Origin: DASRHY01 sp046765875
GTDB lineage: Bacteria > Actinomycetota > Actinomycetes > Propionibacteriales > Kribbellaceae
Assembly (NCBI GenBank): GCA_046765875.1
Contig: JBKPSJ010000004.1
Span: 1-26,771 of the forward strand
DNA: 26,771 bases
Direction of reading: 5' to 3'
Shown: piece after piece, positions 7,084-12,782 of the stretch
Position numbering within the stretch: the stretch's first letter is position 1
Layout: the number at the start of each line of letters is the position of its first letter
Notes under the pieces: model-generated
What the model saw: the letters and a program-made list of their open reading frames with translations, nothing else
Told to the model about the DNA's origin: nothing
Databases searched by the model: none
Translations under genes and position numbers: made by a program

Positions 7084-7869
7084 ATGCTGCCGGTCATGAT
7101 CCAGTCACCCTCGTCGTCCGCGTCGTCTCGACCGTCTGCCGGCTTCTATCTCGGGCAGATCCGCGCGGACTCCGCCCGGCTGGCCGAGGTGGGCCGGATG
7201 GGCACGGCCTCAGCCATCCCGGCGTGCCCGGGCTGGACGCTGGCCGACCTGCTCGAGCACGTCGCCGCGGTCTACCTGCACAAGGTCGTCGCGATGCGGA
7301 CCAACGCCCGGCCGGACCCGTGGCCGCCGGACTTCTCCGGCCGCGCCCCGCTCGAGTTGTACGACGAGGCCCGCACCGAGCTGATCGCCGAGCTCGAGCG
7401 GCGCGATCCCGGCGAACCGGCGTGGACGTTCTGGCCCGAGGATCAGACCGCGGGGTTCTGGTTCCGCCGGATGGCGCACGAGTCGGCGGTGCACCGGATC
7501 GACGCGGAGCAGGCGCACGAGGTGGTGACCCCGCTCGACCCGGTGCTCTCGCTCGACGGTGTCGACGAGGTGCTCAAGGTCATGCTCGGCGGTCCGTGGT
7601 GGGCCGACGACGACACCGAGGAGCCGGTCGACGCGACGGTACGGCTCACCTCCGGCGGACGGTCCTGGACCGCGCGGATCGAAAGGCTCGCGGTGACGGT
7701 GACCGACGGTACCGACAGCTCCAGCGAGGTCGCCGCCGAGATCTTCGCCGAGCCCGAAGACCTTTTGCTGTGGCTGTGGGGCCGTCGTACCGACGACGTC
7801 GTCGAGGCGGCCGGCGACCCGGACGTCGTTCACCGATTCCACAACCGCCTCGCCGAGGCCCTCACATAA
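7084..7869 (+). CDS. mycothiol-dependent enzyme, maleylpyruvate isomerase family (DinB-like fold)
   Basis: A 261-residue protein. The N-terminal four-helix DinB-like domain has CPGWTLADLLEHVA with His59, and RRMAHESAVHRIDAE with Glu133 and His137; this His...Glu-x3-His set matches the zinc triad of the Corynebacterium mycothiol-dependent maleylpyruvate isomerase. The C-terminal part (about 160-255) is the small alpha/beta domain usual in the family. The family covers mycothiol S-transferases and isomerases, and the substrate cannot be told from this sequence. It confirms an actinobacterial host. An ATG at 7096 is an equally possible start. A perfect GC hairpin (CCGGCC/GGCCGG, 7061-7076) sits in the short leader. 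Divergent from marR and convergent with the PH-domain gene. Confidence 0.85.
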   Translation: MLPVMIQSPSSSASSRPSAGFYLGQIRADSARLAEVGRMGTASAIPACPGWTLADLLEHVAAVYLHKVVAMRTNARPDPWPPDFSGRAPLELYDEARTELIAELERRDPGEPAWTFWPEDQTAGFWFRRMAHESAVHRIDAEQAHEVVTPLDPVLSLDGVDEVLKVMLGGPWWADDDTEEPVDATVRLTSGGRSWTARIERLAVTVTDGTDSSSEVAAEIFAEPEDLLLWLWGRRTDDVVEAAGDPDVVHRFHNRLAEALT

Positions 7870-7893
7870 CGGGAGATAGGCCGGTCCGGTCGC

Positions 7894-8559
7894 TCAGTCG
7901 AATGGGTCCTGCCAGCTGGTCCGCTCGCTGTTGAAGATCACCTTGCTGACCGGCGGATGGGCGGCCACTCCGGGCGCCGCGATCACGGTCGGGCCCGAGC
8001 TCTCACCGGAACCGTTGTCGGCGGCCTCGGCGTCATCCTTGACCGACGCGCGCAGGCCGGACCGCTGGATGACGGTCTGGATCGTCAGGTCGCGTTCGTC
8101 GGGCCGGCTCACGTACCGGATCTCGCGGAAGCCCTGCTCCTGCGCGGCCGACTCGAACACGAAGTGGCCGTAGCCGAGCAGCCGGCCGTTGATCGGCTTG
8201 TTCACCGTGACGTCGAGAATCCGCATGATCGGCGTCGTCGCGATCTGCTGGGAGAAGACGCCGCGGATCCGGATCACCCGCATGTTCGTCACCACGAACC
8301 GGTCGCGGTGCTGCTTGATGGACACCCAGCCGGCGTGCCCGAGCAGGAGGACCACGATGATCAGCACCACGGGCGCGCTCTTGACCGGACCGAACAGCAT
8401 CGCGCCGAGCAACAGGCAGGCGATCACCAGCTCGATGAAGGGCAGCGTGTAGACCACCCAGTGGTGCCGTACCTCGTCGATGATGACTTCGCCCTCCGAG
8501 CGGATCAGATGCCGCTCGACTTTGGGGTCGAGCAGCCGGCGCAGACCTACGAAGAACAT
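7894..8559 (-). CDS. PH-domain (bPH_2, DUF304-type) membrane protein
   Basis: A 221-residue protein. Two adjacent membrane helices (about 35-53 and 60-76, rich in L/I/V) are followed by a bacterial pleckstrin-like domain (about 84-170) with the pattern RFVVTNMRVIRIRGVF, then PIMRILDVTVNKP, then YGHFVFESA, which is typical of the bPH_2/YdbS class. The C-terminal 45 residues are acidic and low in complexity. I chose ATG 8559: the frame stays open to 8781, but the extra N-terminal stretch is not membrane-like and overlaps the real microprotein gene. The microprotein stop is only 7 nt upstream, so the two are one unit. The function of this family is unknown; PH domains here probably bind lipids or mediate assembly at the membrane. 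Confidence 0.85.
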   Translation of the reverse strand: MFFVGLRRLLDPKVERHLIRSEGEVIIDEVRHHWVVYTLPFIELVIACLLLGAMLFGPVKSAPVVLIIVVLLLGHAGWVSIKQHRDRFVVTNMRVIRIRGVFSQQIATTPIMRILDVTVNKPINGRLLGYGHFVFESAAQEQGFREIRYVSRPDERDLTIQTVIQRSGLRASVKDDAEAADNGSGESSGPTVIAAPGVAAHPPVSKVIFNSERTSWQDPFD

Positions 8560-8566
8560 CGAGCGC

Positions 8567-8725
8567 TCAGGCGAACAACGAGCTGAGGAAGGTGATGACG
8601 CTTCCGAAGGCGGTGCCCACGGCGCCTGCGGCTCCTCGCACCGCGTTCGCGGCGCTTGTCGGCTGCGTAAAAAGATAGAACGCAGCGAAGGCAATAACCG
8701 TCCAGAGCAGTATCTTCTTCGGCAC
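8567..8725 (-). CDS. 52-residue membrane microprotein
   Basis: Read by hand; too short for ordinary ORF calling. GTG 8725 is preceded by AAGGAG 8 nt away, a good ribosome site, and the frame ends at TGA 8567-8569. It starts M-P-K-K, then a hydrophobic helix (ILLWTVIAFAAFYLF, about 5-19), a short polar turn (TQPTSAANAVR), a small-residue-rich segment (GAAGAVGTAFGSVITF) and ends SSLFA. That gives an N-in single-pass helix plus a second amphipathic, glycine/alanine-rich helix. The stop is 7 nt before the PH-domain gene and a fair sigma-70-type promoter lies upstream at 8762-8791, so it is the first gene of that operon. Function unknown; likely a partner of the PH-domain protein. Confidence 0.75.
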   Translation of the reverse strand: MPKKILLWTVIAFAAFYLFTQPTSAANAVRGAAGAVGTAFGSVITFLSSLFA

Positions 8726-8761
8726 GTTCCCCACTCCTTGCATACAGCAACTCGGTCTACC

Positions 8762-8791
8762 GTTGTATCACGGCTAATCACTAACTGTCAC
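8762..8791 (-). promoter_or_regulatory. candidate promoter of the microprotein/PH-domain operon
   Basis: On the minus strand GTGACA (complement of 8786-8791), an 18-nt spacer, then TACAAC (complement of 8762-8767). Both hexamers match the vegetative consensus at four or five of six positions. The predicted start of transcription near 8755 gives a leader of about 30 nt that contains the AAGGAG site. Confidence 0.55.
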
Positions 8792-8814
8792 CGTGTGACT
8801 ACAGTCCTCGCTCG

Positions 8815-8850
8815 AACCTGGGCCCGGGCAGGTTGCCACCATTGTGCAAC
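8815..8850. terminator. overlapping small hairpins downstream of meaB
   Basis: AACCTG (8815-8820) pairs with CAGGTT (8829-8834) around 8 nt, and GTTGC (8832-8836) pairs with GCAAC (8846-8850) around 9 nt. They lie between the meaB stop (8936) and the microprotein promoter on the same strand, so they could end meaB transcription. The rest of 8851-8935 shows nothing I can name. Weak: short stems and no U-tract. Confidence 0.3.
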
Positions 8851-8935
8851 GGATGGGGCCCGCGGGACGAGGGCGGGAGGGCGTGTCCGATCCCTGCACA
8901 CATATAGCCCACTCCGTCGCGGTGCGTGACCGCCG

Positions 8936-9895
8936 TCACAAAGCGGCGATCAGCTCGTCCGCCGCGCCGTATGGATCGGCGTCACCGTCGGCGACCTTGG
9001 CGGCCAGGACGTCGAGCCGGGCGTCGCCGTGCAGGCCGGCGAACCGGGCCCGCAGCGCGGTCATCGCGATCGCCTCGATCTCGTCGCGGGCGCGGGATCG
9101 GCGCCGCTGCTCCAGCACCCCGTTGCCGCTCATCCAGGCCAGCCGCTCCTCGATCTTGGCGACCACCTCGTCGAGGCCCTCGTTGCGGCTCGCGACGGTC
9201 TTGAGGATCGGCGGATTCCAGTCGTCCGGGCCGCGCTCGGCCAGCGCGAGCATCGCCCGCAGGTCCCGGGTCACTGTCGACGCTCCGTCGCGGTCTGCCT
9301 TGTTGACGACGTAGATGTCGCCGACCTCGAGGATCCCGGCCTTGGCGGCCTGGATGCCGTCGCCCATGCCCGGCGCCAGCAGCACCAGCGTGGTGTCGGC
9401 CATTCCGGCGATCTCGACCTCGGACTGCCCGACGCCGACGGTCTCGACCAGGATCACGTCGAAACCGGCCGCGTCGAGCACCCGCAGCGCCTGCGGCGTC
9501 GCCCAGGACAGGCCGCCGAGATGACCGCGCGAGGCCATCGAGCGGATGAACACGCCGGGGTCGGTGGCGTGGTCCTGCATCCGCACCCGGTCGCCGAGCA
9601 GCGCACCGCCGGAGAACGGCGACGACGGGTCGACAGCGAGTACGCCGATCCGCTTGCCCTCCCTGCGATACGCCGCCACCAGCGCGGACGTCGAGGTCGA
9701 CTTGCCGACCCCGGGCGCGCCGGTGATGCCGATGCTGTGCGCGTTGCCCGCGTGCGGTGCCAGCGCGGCCATCACCTCACGCAGCAGCGGTGACTCGTCC
9801 TCGACCAGCGAGACCAGCCTGCCGACCGCGCGGGCCTGGCCGTCGCGGGCGCGCTCGATGAGCTCGGCCACCGACGCCGTACGGCGTCCGGTCAT
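8936..9895 (-). CDS. meaB: methylmalonyl-CoA mutase-associated GTPase MeaB (ArgK family)
   Basis: A 319-residue P-loop GTPase of the MeaB/ArgK (MMAA) family, which guards and reloads adenosylcobalamin-dependent acyl-CoA mutases. Visible are the Walker A motif GAPGVGKST, the switch I region VLAVDPSSPFSGGALLGDRVRM, the Walker B/switch II segment VETVGVGQSEVE, and the guanine-specificity motif NKAD. The C-terminal helical arm forms the dimer interface in the family. ATG 9895 is used: its A is the last base of the thiolase TGA (TGATG), so the two are translationally coupled; the open frame further upstream overlaps thiolase codons. With icmA nearby, the natural client is isobutyryl-CoA mutase and/or a methylmalonyl- or ethylmalonyl-CoA mutase encoded elsewhere. 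Confidence 0.95.
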   Translation of the reverse strand: MTGRRTASVAELIERARDGQARAVGRLVSLVEDESPLLREVMAALAPHAGNAHSIGITGAPGVGKSTSTSALVAAYRREGKRIGVLAVDPSSPFSGGALLGDRVRMQDHATDPGVFIRSMASRGHLGGLSWATPQALRVLDAAGFDVILVETVGVGQSEVEIAGMADTTLVLLAPGMGDGIQAAKAGILEVGDIYVVNKADRDGASTVTRDLRAMLALAERGPDDWNPPILKTVASRNEGLDEVVAKIEERLAWMSGNGVLEQRRRSRARDEIEAIAMTALRARFAGLHGDARLDVLAAKVADGDADPYGAADELIAAL

Positions 9896-11097
9896 CAGCT
9901 CGTCGGCACCCGCACGATCAGGGCGTCGCCCTGGCCGCCGCCACCGCACAGCGCGGCCGCGCCGGTGCCGCCGCCACGGCGCTTGAGCTCCAGCGCCAGG
10001 TGCAGCACGATCCGGGTGCCGGACATGCCGATCGGGTGGCCGAGCGCGATCGCTCCGCCGTTCACGTTGACCTTGTCCAGGTCGATGCCGAGCTCACGTG
10101 CGCTCGCGATGCCGACCGCGGCGAAAGCCTCGTTGATCTCGACCAGTTGCAGGTCGGCGGGAGTGATGCCGTCCTTCGAGCAGGCCTTCACGATCGCGTT
10201 GGCCGGCTGGCTCTGCAGCGTCGAGTCCGGGCCGGCGACGGCACCGTGCGCACCGATCTCGGCCAGCCAGGTCAGGCCGAGCTCCTGGGCCTTGGCCTTG
10301 CTCATCACGATCACGGCCGCGGCGCCGTCGGAGATCTGCGAGGCAGACCCGGCGGTGATGGTGCCGTCCTTACCGAAAGCGGGCTTGAGCTTGGCCAGCG
10401 CCTCGACCGAGGTGTCGCCGCGGACACCCTCGTCGGTGTCGACGACGATCGGGTCGCCGCGGCGCTGCGGGACCTCGACCGGCACCACCTCGTCGGTGAA
10501 CAGGCCGTTCTTCCAGGCCTGCGCGGCCAGCTGGTGCGACCGGGCGCTGAACTCATCCTGCTCCTCGCGGGTGAGCTTGAGCCCCGCGGTGTTCGCATGC
10601 TCGGTCAGCGCACCCATCGCCTGGTCGGTGAACGCGTCCCACAGGCCGTCGTACGCCATGTGGTCGAGCATCGTGACATCGCCGTACTTGAAGCCCTCGC
10701 GGGACTTCGGCAGCAGGTGCGGCGCGTTGGTCATCGACTCCATCCCGCCGGCGACGACCACCTCGTACTCGCCGGCGCGGATCAGCTGGTCGGCCAGCGC
10801 GATCGCGTTGATGCCGGACAGGCAGACCTTGTTGATCGTGATCGACGGCACCGACAGCGGTACACCGGCCTTGTCCGCGGCCTGGCGGGCGGTGATCTGA
10901 CCGCCGCCGGCCTGCAGGACCTGGCCCATGATCACGTACTCGATCTGGTCGCGAGACACCCCGGCCTTGTCCAGCGCGGCCTTGATCGCGAACCCGCCGA
11001 GCTCGGCCGCGGAGAATCCCTTCAGACCGCCGAGCAGGCGGCCGATCGGCGTCCGTGCGCCTGCGACGATCACGCTGGTGTGCTGGGTGTCTGCCAT
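9895..11097 (-). CDS. acetyl-CoA C-acetyltransferase (thiolase)
   Basis: A 400-residue thiolase. The acyl-accepting Cys92 is in TINKVCLSG, NEAFA and GGAIALGHPIGMSG supply the Asn and His of the active site, and the second catalytic Cys is in ALCGGGGQG near the C-terminus, so the enzyme looks intact. Biosynthetic thiolases condense two acetyl-CoA to acetoacetyl-CoA, and this length and the neighbours (meaB, epimerase, ccr nearby) fit that role; degradative use cannot be ruled out. Start ATG 11097 lies 7 nt after TATCGT (complement of 11105-11110), so the mRNA is probably leaderless; the longer frame to 11148 is not supported. It overlaps meaB by 1 nt and is divergent from the epimerase gene. 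Confidence 0.93.
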   Translation of the reverse strand: MADTQHTSVIVAGARTPIGRLLGGLKGFSAAELGGFAIKAALDKAGVSRDQIEYVIMGQVLQAGGGQITARQAADKAGVPLSVPSITINKVCLSGINAIALADQLIRAGEYEVVVAGGMESMTNAPHLLPKSREGFKYGDVTMLDHMAYDGLWDAFTDQAMGALTEHANTAGLKLTREEQDEFSARSHQLAAQAWKNGLFTDEVVPVEVPQRRGDPIVVDTDEGVRGDTSVEALAKLKPAFGKDGTITAGSASQISDGAAAVIVMSKAKAQELGLTWLAEIGAHGAVAGPDSTLQSQPANAIVKACSKDGITPADLQLVEINEAFAAVGIASARELGIDLDKVNVNGGAIALGHPIGMSGTRIVLHLALELKRRGGGTGAAALCGGGGQGDALIVRVPTS

Positions 11098-11104
11098 GCC
11101 AGCC

Positions 11105-11110
11105 ACGATA
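11105..11110 (-). promoter_or_regulatory. -10 box for a leaderless thiolase-meaB transcript
   Basis: TATCGT on the minus strand, 7 nt before the thiolase ATG, the spacing of leaderless actinobacterial promoters. I see no convincing -35. Confidence 0.5.
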
Positions 11111-11112
11111 AC

Positions 11113-11166
11113 GCCGGGGACCATGCGGAGGCCTGTCGAACGCATCACAGTGGGTGGTCCCCCGGC
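11113..11166. promoter_or_regulatory. long spaced inverted repeat between thiolase and epimerase
   Basis: GCCGGGGACCA (11113-11123) and TGGTCCCCCGGC (11155-11166) are inverted copies, the right one with one extra C, separated by 31 nt. They lie in the 92-nt divergent intergenic region, flanking the space where the epimerase promoter is expected. Could be paired binding sites of one regulator; chance is possible in such GC-rich DNA. Confidence 0.4.
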
Positions 11167-11189
11167 ACGGGATCGGCGACCCTTGGACG

Positions 11190-11615
11190 GTGCGGACCGA
11201 CCTCTTCGAAGCGATCGACCACGTCGGCATCGCGGTGAGCGATTTCGACGCCGCGGTCGCGTACTACGCCGAGAACTTCGGCATGACCGTCGCGCACGAG
11301 GAGGTCAACGAGGAGCAGGGCGTCCGCGAGGCGATGCTGTCGGTCGGCGAGTCCGGCTCGTCGATCCAGTTGCTCGCGCCGCTGACCCCCGACTCCCCGA
11401 TCGGGCGGTTCATCGCCACCAGGGGCGAGGGGATCCAGCAACTCGCCTACCGGGTCCGTGATCTCGACGCGGTCTGCGCGACGTTGCGCGAACGCGGCCT
11501 GCGGTTGCTGTACGACGAGCCGAAACGCGGCACCGCCGGCTCCCGGGTCAACTTCATCCATCCGAAGTCGGCCGGCGGCGTACTGGTCGAACTGGTCGAG
11601 CCCGCGGCCCGCTGA
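11190..11615 (+). CDS. mce: methylmalonyl-CoA (ethylmalonyl-CoA) epimerase, VOC family
   Basis: A 141-residue glyoxalase/VOC protein. GTG 11190 is chosen because the N-terminus RTDLFEAIDHVG lines up with the start of the Propionibacterium enzyme; a GTG at 11154 would add 12 residues. Metal ligand His11 (IDHVG), Gln60 (SIQLLAP) and Glu134 (VLVEL) are present, as is the catalytic Glu of EQGVREAML (residue 47). The stretch LLYDEPKRGT...NFIHPKS is close to the same enzyme. However, the His-His of the third ligand position (GLHHMAW in Propionibacterium) is Gln-Gln here (GIQQLAY). Its job is to interconvert (2R)- and (2S)-methylmalonyl-CoA, and likely the ethylmalonyl-CoA epimers made downstream of Ccr. 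It is divergent from thiolase-meaB. Confidence 0.88.
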   Translation: MRTDLFEAIDHVGIAVSDFDAAVAYYAENFGMTVAHEEVNEEQGVREAMLSVGESGSSIQLLAPLTPDSPIGRFIATRGEGIQQLAYRVRDLDAVCATLRERGLRLLYDEPKRGTAGSRVNFIHPKSAGGVLVELVEPAAR

Positions 11616-11671
11616 CGACGGCTCGCGCGTCGACGGATCACAGGGTCGCGACGTGTAGCCCGGTGGGGTCC

Positions 11672-11677
11672 TATCCT
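11672..11677 (+). promoter_or_regulatory. -10 box for a leaderless MEDS-kinase transcript
   Basis: TATCCT followed by exactly 6 nt and GTG 11684, the typical geometry of leaderless promoters. It argues for the 11684 start over an in-frame GTG at 11663, which lies upstream of this box. No clear -35. Confidence 0.6.
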
Positions 11678-11683
11678 GGTGCG

Positions 11684-12625
11684 GTGCTGACTGCAGGCGC
11701 TGTTGGGCCTGGCTTCGCTCACGACGCCTTCCTGTACGACGACGACCAGGACTTCCTGACCGGCACCGGCGACTTCGTCCGGACCGGACTCGCAGCGGGG
11801 GAAGCGGTCATCATCGCCGTCCCCGAAGACCGGACCGGGCCGCTGCGCGACGAGCTCGGGCCGGATCTGTCCGCGCGAGTGACCTGGATCGACGTCGACG
11901 GTGCCGGACACAACCCCGGCCGGATGATCCCGCTGTGGCGCGAGCAGGTCGCCACCCACACCGGCGACGGCCGGCGGCTACGCGGTGTCGCCGAGCTCGG
12001 CCCGACCCGCGGCCCGGCCGAGGACGAGGAGGCGGTACTGAACGAGGCGCTGACCAATATCGCGTTCGCCGCCGCCGACGGGTTCTGGCTGCGCTGCCCG
12101 TACGACACCCGCGCCACCTCCGCGCAGGTGCTCGACACACTCGGCCGGACCCATCGGGCGATGCTTGCCGGCGGGATGGTGCGGACCAGTAGCGCGTTCG
12201 ACCCGGCGGGTGTCGCGACCGCCCTGTTCGCGACCGCGCTGCCGCCGCGGCCGCAGGGCTCGCCGGACTGGCCGGTGGCGATAACCGAGCTGCGTGACCT
12301 GCGCAACCGGGTGCACGCCGCCGCGGTCCGGCACGGTCTGGACGCCGAGCACGGCGACGACCTGGTACTGGCCACGCACGAGATCTGCAAGAACAGCGTC
12401 CGGTTCGCCGGCGGCGGCACGCTGTCGGCCTGGGTCGAGGGCGACACATTGCTGTGCGAGGTGTCCGACCACGGCCGCATCACCGAGATGCTGGTCGGGC
12501 GCACCTCGCCGGCACCGACCGATCAGAGCGGCCGCGGGCTGTGGCTGGCCAACCAGCTGTGCGATCTGGTGCAGATCCGGTCGTCGGTCTCGGGCACTGT
12601 GGTCCGGTTGCACGCCGTGCGCTGA
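11684..12625 (+). CDS. MEDS sensory domain fused to anti-sigma-factor-type GHKL ATPase
   Basis: A 313-residue protein. Residues about 10-170 form a MEDS-type domain (DcmR-like): HDAFLYDDDQDFLTGTGDFV opens it, and the WIDVDGAG and LRCPYDTR segments follow. Residues about 200-313 are an RsbW/SpoIIAB-like HATPase: the N-box is ATHEICKNSVRFAGG, the G1-like motif is VSDHGRI, and the G2-like motif is SGRGLWLANQL. There is no phospho-acceptor histidine domain, so it is more likely an anti-sigma factor or serine kinase than a classical sensor kinase. In this fusion family the MEDS part is thought to sense small molecules and the ATPase part to act on an anti-anti-sigma factor; neither a sigma factor nor an antagonist is encoded here. 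It follows mce and precedes ccr on the same strand. Confidence 0.85.
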   Translation: MLTAGAVGPGFAHDAFLYDDDQDFLTGTGDFVRTGLAAGEAVIIAVPEDRTGPLRDELGPDLSARVTWIDVDGAGHNPGRMIPLWREQVATHTGDGRRLRGVAELGPTRGPAEDEEAVLNEALTNIAFAAADGFWLRCPYDTRATSAQVLDTLGRTHRAMLAGGMVRTSSAFDPAGVATALFATALPPRPQGSPDWPVAITELRDLRNRVHAAAVRHGLDAEHGDDLVLATHEICKNSVRFAGGGTLSAWVEGDTLLCEVSDHGRITEMLVGRTSPAPTDQSGRGLWLANQLCDLVQIRSSVSGTVVRLHAVR

Positions 12626-12633
12626 GCGCCAGA

Positions 12634-12649
12634 CCAGTGACATCACTGG
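12634..12649. promoter_or_regulatory. perfect inverted repeat CCAGTGA-CA-TCACTGG upstream of ccr
   Basis: Two perfect 7-bp arms around a 2-bp centre, 8 nt after the stop of the MEDS-kinase gene and 133 nt before ccr. The 2-nt centre is too small for a stable RNA hairpin, so a protein-binding operator is more likely than a terminator. Confidence 0.5.
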
Positions 12650-12691
12650 ACTCGTCTGCGAACTAGCTCACAATCGGCTGCGGCATACCTT

Positions 12692-12703
12692 TACCGGCCG
12701 GTA
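12692..12703. promoter_or_regulatory. perfect 12-bp palindrome TACCGGCCGGTA upstream of ccr
   Basis: Lies 79 nt before the ccr start, with a weak -10-like TAGATT (12702-12707) overlapping its right end. TetR-family sites often have this ACCGG..CCGGT look, and a TetR protein (CcrR) controls ccr in Methylorubrum; a parallel here is inference. No such regulator gene is next to ccr. Confidence 0.5.
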
Positions 12704-12782
12704 GATTTCGTCTTCCGGACCCCCAACGGAGCAGGCCCCGGACCGCGCACGAGGACCGTTCCGGACACCTCGGGAGGACGAC

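Noticed and set aside
8559..8781. An N-terminal extension of the PH-domain protein to 8781.
   Set aside because: The extra 74 residues look random and overlap the microprotein gene, which has a far better ribosome site and membrane-like composition.
10000..11238. A 412-residue plus-strand frame opposite the thiolase.
   Set aside because: Antisense shadow of thiolase; its end runs into mce in the wrong frame.
11616..11632. CGACG-N7-CGTCG hairpin just after the mce stop as a terminator.
   Set aside because: Only 5 bp of stem in very GC-rich DNA; not distinguishable from chance.
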